The notes beneath the pieces are model-generated. The model had not been told where the DNA came from, did not search any database, and saw only the letters and a program-made list of their open reading frames with translations. A program made the translations under genes and the position numbers. A stretch of 64,000 nt of DNA from Callipepla californica brunnescens (lineage: Eukaryota; Chordata; Aves; Galliformes; Odontophoridae): assembly GCA_023055505.1 (NCBI GenBank), contig JALIRH010000044.1, positions 1,612,001-1,676,000 on the forward strand, written 5' to 3'. Each line of letters begins with the position of its first letter. Position 1 is the first letter of the stretch. This document shows, one piece after another, positions 50,861 through 61,727 of the stretch.

Positions 50861-52140
50861 CCTGAGTACTATAGTCTTACAAATAAATGAGAAATCTTCT
50901 GACAAACGTTAACAATTTGTATGCATTTATATTTCCCAATGGAAACTCCTGCTTTTGACTTTCTGCCTAGGCTGTGAAGCCTGTAGGTAATCACAGTAGG
51001 CTCCGATCGCGAGTTGTGTGCGTAGATATCTTTGAGGAAGATCTCAATCAGTGCTCTGTACACAGAAGGCAGCTCATTACTGAGATGGGATTTATACTTG
51101 CCAGCTGGTAAGAATTAGGAAGCTTTGGAAACAAATGCACAGAAATTAGCAGTGGGGAGGGTCAACACCAAGCACAGCTTTAGATACACTATCTTGATAA
51201 GGATTTGGATAATGAAAGCAGGATGGCATGTCAGTCATTTCCTGGCAGTAGGTATTCTTGCCCCATTGCTGCCAGAAGCTAAGGGCACACGTGCCACTTA
51301 TTAGATCTGTGTTCTTTGGGACATTAAATCATTCATCAAATCCATTGCAAAATGGTCTGTATCCAGGTCAGCTTCTGAATGCCTCTTTTTCATCAGAGAA
51401 GTGCAGATAACACAGTGATACTGCGCCAGGTTTTTTTTTTCATTCTAGATTCTGGCTTATTGGCATAAGGGGCATACCTGAAAAACAACTTCTAAAAACT
51501 CAGTGTACAAATTCTTCTACTTGCCTTCAGGAACCCCTTCAATAGCTTACTTAACTAAAACAATATACAAATGGATACACTGCTCCATCACTGCAAAAAC
51601 CTGAGAATTTCTCCTGAGAAAAGTGCAGATATTATGCACAAAATAATATGTGCTGAAGTCTGTAATGCTTGAAATGAATGGCATCTTCTAACTGACTGTA
51701 AAGAATGCTATAGGTACCTGCAACTGTGTAAGTTTCCAAAAATATAAAAAAAGATTCCTTATTGTTCCTTTGGGCTAGTTCATTTAAGGGTCACAGTTCT
51801 CTAGTTGTCCACTTATCAAGCCAGATATGTACACAAGTTCGATGAGCTGCCAAGAAATCACGTAGTAAATGGTAGAATTCACGAAGCTTGACATTGAGAC
51901 ATGCAGATAATGTTTGCATAGGAGCACGAGCCTTGCTTGAGCAAGAGAAGGTTGCTGTTGTTAGGTGAACTTAACAGTTTTTAAAGCTGAAAAAGCAAAG
52001 GCTTTTGTTGACCTCTTTGCCATGTGCAGGTGAAACAGTTGATTTTTCATAGAGCAGTGCAGCAAAATTCCGGCTTGTAAATACTGCCATCACAGAAATT
52101 AATAAAAACTTCACTGGAGAAGGGAATCAAAGCAGATATT

Positions 52141-52160
52141 AAAAAAAAAAAAAAAAAAAA
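52141..52160. repeat. A20 homopolymer
   Basis: Twenty consecutive A after 'gcagatatt'. It may be a retroposed poly(A) tail, but no body is recognised upstream. Confidence 0.9.
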
Positions 52161-55100
52161 GTGAAAGGATCCTGTCAAGATTCGTTAGATGGGTATATCT
52201 GAGTCCTGTCTGAATAGTACTAACTGTGAGAATTAATCAGCTTTCAGAATCAACAGTACAACAGTACTTTTACAAGACAAGGTTTAGAAGGAGTCATTTC
52301 ATTCAAAACCTACAGAACTGTTATTATGGAGATACTCCATATCTCCAGAAAACTTCCTGTTGAAAAAAGTTCATCCCTTAGTTACAGATGAGTTCACTGC
52401 AAGATTGTGATGTAAATGACACTATAGCTGTATCCTCGGTAGCTGAAGTATGTATACCAGTTAGGCCTGGTCTGTAATACTAGAGCCAAAAGGTCTCAGT
52501 TTTCTCAAATGAAATATTTGATTTCTTCAAAAACTTTCATTTTGTGTCTCTGAGAAACTACTTATGAAACAGGCAAGTTTTAATCGGCAGCATCTCCAAG
52601 GATATTATGAGAGAAAGCAAAAAAGTGAGCCTTACATGGGAAAGGTTTTCCATTGGAAACCTTTTCTGTTCTTTTGCAGAAGTACCTGTTACTAGGAAGT
52701 TGCCACTGGACTCTTTTTCAGATTATTTTTCAATCTTTTGCTTGAAATAGAAAAAAATTATCCACCACCTATTAAATTTATTAACTCCTGCTAACCCTTT
52801 ATCTGAGTCACTGATGTAGATCCCATGCAGAGGGAGCTATTTAGTGGAATGAAGCATTTCTCTGACAGTTTTTTACTGGTAACTTTGCTCGCCAGCTGAT
52901 GCTTGCCTTCATTTTTGTCCCACGAGAAATATCATAAATACAAACTCGAGGCTTTACTGTTAGCAAGATTTGAATGCTCTACTTTCCTGGAGTTTGGGAA
53001 TACATTCTATCAAGCTGTTGTCTTCCTGCTGACAGCCTATTGCTTCAGGATCCCTGCCATTGTGTCTGGGTCCTTCTGTGGCTCTGAGCTGATGGATGGA
53101 GTTCAGTGTGGGAGCCCCCAGCTCCACAGGACTTCCTCTGAATCCTGTGGGTGGTATGTGGTTCCTATGACTAATGAATGAGCATTGTTAAATGAACAAC
53201 ACAAGAGAAGAAAATTGTTGCTTTCCTTCAAGTTACTTGTTATTTGTGTTCTTAGCCTCAATGAGCTCTGATCGCTCATCAGGGAGCCATGGGGCTGCTA
53301 GCTTTTTCAGTTTAGTCAGTAATTTCTGCCCCACAATTGCTTACGTACTCCAGCCTTAGCTATACAGGTAATATCCGTGATCATACGTAGCATATATTGG
53401 GCTATGCTAATAGCCGCTTACCCTACAGATTTGCCCTCAGTATTTTTCAGCTGCATCAATCAACATATTTAGATTGTAACTCTTCTCTACATTCCCTGTC
53501 AAGCACAGGCAGCAGGCTAAACATCCCCACCCCCACTCCACACACACATCCTTTTTTTTTGTTGTTTTTTGTTTTTGTTTTGTGGCAGATACTTCTGTAA
53601 AGTGAGAAAGATAATCCATCTGTTCTTTGAGAGTCACTGTAGGGACACTTGAAAATTCTGTAAAATCAAGAATTTATACAACAAGGAATCCAACATCAAG
53701 GAACTCCATGCTTCAGAACAAGAGCAGTGAATGAAAGGAAGCAGGGAGGGTTTTTTCTGTTGTTTGTTTTATAGCACAAAATGCCTTCACAATTCAAGAC
53801 TTCCAAACCTTTGCATAGGTGAAAGTGTTCATTTGGAGTATACATTTCCTTACATTTAGAAATGACTATACATTCGTTTGGACAGTAATGTCTTAGAACA
53901 AATAACTATCTTCAAAACTGCTTGTACAATATAATATAACCATATATTAAACTATGCCATACAATATAATTAATATTACATGCAATATAATATAAATTTC
54001 ACATGCAGGTTGTGTTTTAAAACCTAAATAATAATTATAAAAACTCTTGGAGAGGATTTTCCCTTGACTATTATTAGCAAAAGAGGAGCACAACTCAGAG
54101 AACTCCACAATAATAGAGTGAAAGTGGAGGAAAAAAGTAAAAAATAGAAATGAATAAGAACAGAAATGCAAATAATGGGAAAAAGGAAAGAGAGAATGTT
54201 GGAAGGTGAGGAGATGAAAAAAAATCAAGATACAGGATGAAGGACATAAAAAAGAGAGAAAAATTCAGTGCCTCTTTAACAGCTCTATATTGTTCTCATC
54301 CTTTTTTCTTCTGTGTTTATCATTTTCTATGATTTATGGTGAGACCCATTAAGAACAGTTTATTTTTTTAAACAGCTGAAGTTTGAAGAGGTGTTTTTCT
54401 CCAAAGGAAGAAAGGGCTTTCAGTGCACAGTTAATGGTGTATAGAGTCCATGTAGCAATCAGGTTGTCTTATTACCTGGAGAATGCAAGCTTTCCTGGTT
54501 TCAACGGCGTGCCTCCAGGAATTGTTCCAGGAGGACACACAATTAGCCCACACTCCTCCAGAGGGCACAGTGTAACATGATGCAGTTAAACCAGAAGACA
54601 GTTTTCATCTTTTGACCTTGTGTCAAACATGTCAATTGAGCAGCTCACCTGATCTCTGTAGAAGAGCACATAGGCTACCAGATACTTTCCCATAGGGAGG
54701 AACACGCAGTAGACATGCAAAAAAATGCTGGTTTAAAAAGTGACTTATTTTCAGAGCAACAGGAAAAGTGCCAAACCTTTTCAAGTAGCATGTGCACTCA
54801 GCGCATTCAGATTCTCCTTTTTTTGTCCAGTCTGAATTTTAAGTAAAAAAACTTTTACAGTCTTCAGACACACTGAACACTAGCAAAGCTGCTCATCCAT
54901 TTTAGGCACTAACAGGATATTGAGACCCATGGATGTATTAATTTGGTCCTCTTTTTGATAATGTCAAATTATATCAATATCAAATTTTGATAATGTTCCT
55001 AGATGGAAATACGTTGGTACTGAGGGAAAGCTGCCTACCTTGCAGATTGAGAAGACACAGGTTGAAACCTCAAATGACAGTGTAAAACAGTCTCTGTAGC

Positions 55101-58100
55101 TTAATTAAATAAAACCAATAATGTGATTTAAACTTCTTTGAGTTAAAATTACTTTAATATGGGTGTTAATTACTAGAGGATTAACACTGCTTACATGTGA
55201 TAATAGATGCGGTCAGTCAATAAAGGGTGAGAATAATGTTCATTTAAGAAGCAAAAGAATCTAGCACAGGATTACTCACCAGAAGGGGATAACATTTCAA
55301 AGTGGCAAGTAAGATCAGGGGAAGTTTTTCAAATTGCAGGAGGCATTTGAGGCTGAATTGTGCCATCCTACCCTTGCAAGGTTCCATGTGTATTGAGATC
55401 CATTGGAGCTAAGGTATGAAGAGTAATCATTAAGAATTACATATTGATTAGCTTGGTTTTTTTTTTCTCTTCCATAGCAATTGTAAATATAGTTTTTCAG
55501 ATGAAACATTTTAAGGAAATATTGTCATCTAAAAAGTGATGAGAAACAGCATATTCTAAGGAAAAAAAAAGCTAACTTCTAGGGAGAATTTCTTGAAGGT
55601 GTGTTTCTTAGAAAAGAAGAAATATTGGAATATTGATGTTGAGCAGGAAGGGTTTTTCCTAAAACGTTTGTAAACATAGCATCAGGAAAAGAAAGATCCT
55701 TCACAAATAGCCTACAAAAACAAAGTCTGGGTTATCTGGGTTTCTTGTTACTACAGCTTACTAGGCTTAGAGACCTTTGCTAAACCAAGTTATCTAGGCG
55801 AGAAAAGCAAAACAAAAGAAACAAAAAAAACCAACAGATACTCTGATTTTATATGGACTGCAGTGTTTGCTAAAATGCTTTTAGAGCCATTTGACAGATA
55901 TATATGTAGAAGTAAACTACTTGTAGTACCTGGAGAAGAAAGTGAAGGTTGTCTGTGAAAGAATAGGAAACTTCAGTGGCTCAGGCTTTGCTCTTAACTT
56001 GTCTATATTTACATTCCTGAGCTACTGATTGTGGAATTCCTTGTCCTGTGGTTCCCAGGTCTGGTATAGCTTTCCCTCAGGGATGTAACTTCATCTTCTA
56101 TGAAGGGTGGATGTGCAGGCGTACCCTGAATGCACTACTTTGGAAGAAATAATTATCTGTTTACAGTAAACTCACGATGAGCACACCTATAAGTATCTGT
56201 ACGTTATAGATTGCACTGGATTTTTTTTCTTTTTTGATGCAAACAAAAGGAAAGATACTATTTTCTGGCCTGTGGTGACTTATATTTCAGTTGTGGTTAA
56301 AACTTTTATTTGTGCTACTGCTGGTGCATATATTTTTACACTTGCAACTACCATTGATGTGCTATAGACATTCTTTAATGCTGAGGCGTAGACCCTGTGC
56401 AACTTGGATGTTGTGATTGAGGCACAGTCATTGAAGGAGGACCAAGAATAGAGCAAATGCAGCCTCACTGGAACATTACATCAACTGATATAAAATGCTG
56501 GAGCCTTTGATGGCTGCCTAAGAGTGGATGGAAGAGGTGACCTTTGTCAGTGCCCACTAGAGATCACTGAACTCTGTGGAAACCAAGTGCTGCACAGTCA
56601 AGAGATACTCATAAACTATATAACCTGATACATATCCTCTTGTTAGGTTGTAAGCCTCAATATTTTCAACAGCGTTCTTTCAGTATTTTCCTGAGACACT
56701 ATTTGATCTGGTGTTTTGTTCCATGACAAGGAATGACTTGGGAAAAGGAAACATTCAGTCCTACCAGTAGATAGCTGGTTCTCAAGAGCTAAACTGACTG
56801 CTTCCTGGGTCGGTTTTGTGAGTTGCAGTTTCATATGAAGAGCTGAAGTTGCTCATCTTTGCAGGTCTGATGCCATGGAGCTGTGCCATACTTACTTGTC
56901 TTTCTGTAGACATCCATTTGTGTTCACAGGCTGAGTCTGTAGAAACTCCTGCCTTCAAACCCAAAAGTAATCAGATTGACATTTAAACTTGGAACTGCTA
57001 TTATATTTGAACAGACCACTGCAGATGTTTAGTCCCGGAGTACAGCAGCTTGCCAGTACCGATTAGACGTGCATGTATATAGGGACAGTTTAGAATAGTT
57101 CTAAACAACATTTGTCGAGTAATGACTTTTCACAACATAGTATATGTACTGAACTTTAGTGAAGAGCTACTCACATGGATGCTGCTGCATTGTAAATATG
57201 GCAGATGGAATGAGAGTGTTCAGGTGCAAAACACCATGGAAGATGTTTTGTATTTAAATTTTGTTGCAGTTGCACAATGTTATGTGATTCTAGACAAGCA
57301 CATAGTTGAAAACAAGACTGTTATAAGTTTCATGCTATTGAAAAAAAATGCTTAGAGAAGATTTATATTCTTTTAAACTGTGCTGTAAAGGTTACCTCAA
57401 ATTAATTGTATTCCTGGTAAGTTTCAATGTTTAAGTGTTACTTACACACCTGTTTTTCAAAAGAAAAAAAAAAAAAGAAAAAAAAAATACTGAAGCAAAA
57501 TGAAAACAACAGCTGTAAAAGTAACTGTGGTATATTAAAGACTTGATTCTACAGCTAAAATGATATTTTCAGTTCCTGTTCAGATGAGAGGCAGAAGCTC
57601 CGTTTCTGGGGCTGCACTTGTGACTCCCTGCATGCTTTTTGCCAGAGTGTGCCTCTGTTTTAGGAACTCAAAAATAAAAAATTGGTGACCGACTCAAGCA
57701 TTGCATAATGCACGATGTTTAATCCACACACATTCTACTACTGACATTGTTCTGTGCTTTTTCTAAAGGGACTGTGTGTACAGGCTGATAGGATGGGCAG
57801 GAGCAATTTGGCCAGAGCTGTGCCCTCTGGAGCCTGACTGCCTGCCAGTCTCCTGCTTTTCAAGCTCTAGCCGGTTTCTGGGCTCAAAAGACAGCTATTT
57901 TGCTACTAGTCAGCTTACTCATTAATGATGAGGAAGAGCATGTTTCATAATAAACATTTGCACTGTAGTCAAGCAAGTGTTCTTTGAGTATCTATTACTT
58001 GTCGCTAAATTGTATCTTGTATAGGGCTTAGCTGTTTGCCTCAGTGACGACTTCAGTGACTTTCTTTGGAAGTTACATCTTTGGCTCCTTGATGTCTTAA

Positions 58101-58661
58101 TGAGATTTGTTAAAGCTATACAACAGGAGTGGTATTTTGGTTATAACAGCAACAAGCCTGTTTACGTGGCTTCAGCAGTATGCGCAGGCTACATTCATTT
58201 CATTGCCAAAAAATCCAAAAATGCATTTGGCTTACAGACATGACAAGACCAGGCATCTCTCAGAGCGTACCTGAAGGTCCACATTTTAGGGAACCATTCT
58301 GCCCTTGGGGAGAATTTAGGCTATAAAGGATGTATTCAAAAACAGGAAACTTCTCTTTTTTCTTTGCATAGCCACAATTCCCAAAGGTCCGGCTGTCATG
58401 GCCTCTGCGTTTACTTGTTACACACTTACAAATGTGTCAAAGATTGTATCCCAACAGATACAATTTTCACTTATAAATTTGAAACAGATGTAAGTGTTTA
58501 GATATCAAACTGCTTCATTCTTTTGAATGTTTAAGTTTATCCAGTTTAGGCACAGTTTCTGAGTGCTTAGTACTTAGAAAAAGAGAGAGAAAGAAAGCAC
58601 GTTTAAACGCGGTGGGCTTAAAAACTGAAAGACACTGCCTTTCTAACACAAACTATCCTTC

Positions 58662-58800
58662 CTTTGAAAATCCGGGGCTCAGTTTTCAAAGCATCGCGTA
58701 GGAATTTAGCCTGCGACCCCCATTGACACTAATGGGAATTGCATAGTTAAGTCCCCATACCGTCACTTTGAAAATGCATTTGTTCTACCAATCCAGAAAA
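58662..58800. repeat. Possible ancient amniote interspersed repeat
   Basis: CTTTGAAAA (58662-58670) and TTTTCAAAG (58683-58691) are inverted copies. They are followed by 'cccattgacactaatggga', 'ttaagtcccc' and 'cactttgaaaatgc'. The pattern resembles a palindromic repeat that I recall as common in turtle and crocodilian genomes (CCCATTGACTTTCAATGGGA ... CTTTTGAAAAT). I cannot give a secure family name. Confidence 0.4.
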
Positions 58801-60459
58801 AGGGCAGCATAAACTATAGGGAGACATTCGCAGATCAAGAGATCAATTTACACTTTGAAATACAAGACCCGAGTGTGTTATTCCAGTTATGTGATCGGTA
58901 GGGGGGATTTTAAAATTCACCACGTTCACAAAATAAGTCACCAGGAGTAAATAAAACCAAATATTTTGGCAAGTGGCAGGCAGACTTGCTAACCAGGCTA
59001 ACAAGGTATTTGTCGGCAGTGAGGAGCACCGACTGATGGAGTGATAATTGCGTTCGGTTGGTGCGCTGTTATCCCACAGTTCACAGGCTCTGCCTTTTCT
59101 CCTTGATAGCCAGGCTTAGATACCTGTATTTTAAATACTTCCGTTCTTCCTTTGCATCAGGAGATGTTTAGCACGAGCAAGACTTGTCTCTGTGAGGTTC
59201 TGATTTTGGTCCTTTGCGTTTTAGTTCCAATCTAGTAAGTGCTTTCACGGAGCGCGTGCTTTAAAAAACAGAGGTGTAGTGTGGTGAACTAATGAGCATG
59301 TTACCTTACTGTTCCTTCGGGGCTTTTGTTATTTTGTTGAAAATAAGTGTATACCTGTGGAATGTATGTTCACGTGTGCCTGTCTTTCCAAAAAGAAAGC
59401 GACTTTGTTTCATAGTAGTGTTACTGCAGCAAGTCCCAGCCACAGCCCGTGGCCCCGTTCTGCTGGACAGAGTATAAATAAGGGTTTTAACAAAAGGAAG
59501 ACAGCGTTGCCTCAGAGTTCACGAGCTGATGAGATTATAGCTCCACTGAAAGGTTAGCATTATGTCAGAAATTATGAAACAAGGAGTCTGACTGACATGC
59601 TTTCACTTCGGTCAGCAAACTCATTTGCTCTTCTGGATAGAAGGTGTCTGTAGGTACAGTGTGAGCTCCTCGGAAGGGATTTTGAGGAGTGGGATGATTG
59701 TGAGTGGCTTCTGCAAGTTTACTGTCTTTAAAGTGAAAAAGTCCTCTTTGTCTCCCAACTCCAGGACTACTAACAGTGTTATTAATATACTTGATACTAT
59801 TTTATCTCGGTGACTTAAATGATATGTTGTCAATGGTCATGAGGCCTTTTTTTCTAGGTCAGAAGCTGTGCTTATTCAAGGTGTGATGTTATTCCAGTAT
59901 TCTCTCTTAAAAGGTTTGACGTAGCCTGCAGCTGTGTATGCTTGGCACCACTGCTTTCCCAGCAGAGCTCACCAGCGTTCAAGCCTTTGGGATTTTTTTA
60001 ATTAAAGAGGTCAAAATCCATTATATCTAAATTTCAAAGAATTTACCAATTAGTTGTAGTCTGCAATGCCCAGCAGGTGGCTTTTATACTATTAAAGGGA
60101 GATTGTTTCCATCTCTGATCAAAGCGAAAACAAAACAAAGAAAAATACAGAATATTCTGTGGTACACAGTGCAAACCACACACAGTGTAAATTATAGGTG
60201 AAAACTGTACGCAGGAGACTGTTCACTTGTACAAATTTAGCAAAAACTCTCTGTATTTTCACACCGATCCCTGCGTGGATTTTAACGGCACTGTCTAAAT
60301 CTGTTTAGATCACCGATTAGCTGAGAAGATTAGACAGCTTGCTATTTCCTAAAGTTAAGATTTTAGCATTTGCTTATTTAAAAGTAAAAGTAACAATGTG
60401 CAATTAAGAAGATTAACGAATTAGATAGAAGTAAAATCAGAAAAAGCTGACGGCGCTGG

Positions 60460-60480
60460 AATGCCGCAGGATGCGGCATT
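60460..60480. repeat. CpG-containing 9-bp palindrome
   Basis: aatgccgca, spacer gga, tgcggcatt: exact 9-bp inverted arms with a 3-nt centre. It lies 73 nt before the DR2 element. A dimeric factor site or a small cruciform are both possible. Confidence 0.92.
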
Positions 60481-60552
60481 GGAAAACTTCTAATTTGCAC
60501 TTTTCAACGAATCCAAACTTCCCAGATTTTTACCTACTTAAAAGAATGTTTG

Positions 60553-60566
60553 TGACCTTTTGACCC
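60553..60566 (-). promoter_or_regulatory. Candidate DR2 nuclear-receptor (retinoic acid) element
   Basis: TGACCT-tt-TGACCC reads on the minus strand as GGGTCA-aa-AGGTCA. These are two perfect PuGGTCA half-sites in direct repeat with 2-bp spacing, the DR2 type bound by RAR/RXR. Short motifs arise by chance, but the setting is suggestive: a CpG-retaining segment inside EXOC6, next to CYP26 genes in other vertebrates. Function is not shown by sequence alone. Confidence 0.35.
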
Positions 60567-61702
60567 TTTTGTTATCCCTTACTCAGAAAGGCCTTTATTC
60601 TGTAAGGCTTAGGTATAAAAAAATAAAAAGAGCGTTAATGGCATAACAGTCCTTTCTGATCACCCTGTGTAAGATGTTTATGCAAAGTGTCAATAGAAGC
60701 AATTGGCCTAACAGTGTGACAACCTGCTTTGCTTGGAAATGGGCTAATCTCCTGTTTGGGTTATCCAGAGGTCAGGTAAGGATTTCTTTTTTTGCACTCG
60801 CCATAGTGTGCGGGTGCATAACCTGAAAACACCATAGGGCAGAAATCAGGAGCAACTGAGCCCACGATGCTGCAAAGCTGCTAAAAAAGAAAACAACAAT
60901 CCTGCCCTTTTTGCTTCTCTTGAATTTCGTTCTGATCTGCTTTTGATTTTTTCCTCCTTTCCCAGAATCTTAGTAGTATTGCTTCTACTTGAGCACGTAC
61001 AGTATCAGCACCCACTGCATTGCTTCACCCTTGCTTTTTTTCATTTGTTGGTTGTTTTGGCAGGATACTTATTCCCAGACAGATCTCATCCCACTCTTAG
61101 TTTTAAATTCATGTGCAATCCTGCTGTGGATGGCAGGTTTGTGGCTGCCCTATCCCAGCGTGTTGAGAGCACGCTCTCAGTCAGAGGGCTGCGACACGGC
61201 CCAGGCTGGGAGCTCCCTGCTGGCCTGAATCCGCTTCTACGTGTTTCTATAACTGCCTGTTAATTATGCCCCTGGGCTGTGGAAAGACAGCATTTATCAG
61301 TTGCAACAGACTAAGTTGCAAGTGTTCTGACATGTTTGTCAGGCAAATTGTACCTGAGAAAAGGTAATTACACATGCAGTGGAGTCCAGAAGTAACTGGG
61401 TGATTAGGGGTTAATAAACTGCTCAGCGTGCAAAATATTCAGCATTGTGAGTGCAGAAGGGAGGCCTGAAGGACATGAACAACAGTGATGTGTTTCAAGA
61501 ATTACTTTTCTTTTGGTGAAATATTGGGATTTACAGAAAGGTGAGTAGGATGTTATGTGCACAGTTTCTCATTTTTATCTCCACCTCCTGAACTGTGGGT
61601 GCTTTGCTGCCCGGCCAGAGCTATGTGCAGACACTTGTGATACTTCAGAAGGGATAACAGCACCATTCCATCTCATACTAAGCTATCTTGAGAATTTTAA
61701 AT

Positions 61703-61727
61703 TAGACAACACCAACAGTGTTGTCTA
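61703..61727. repeat. 10-bp inverted repeat with 5-nt loop
   Basis: tagacaacac, spacer caaca, gtgttgtcta: exact 10-bp arms. The flanks (ttaaat and gagaaattt) allow partial further pairing. Confidence 0.93.
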
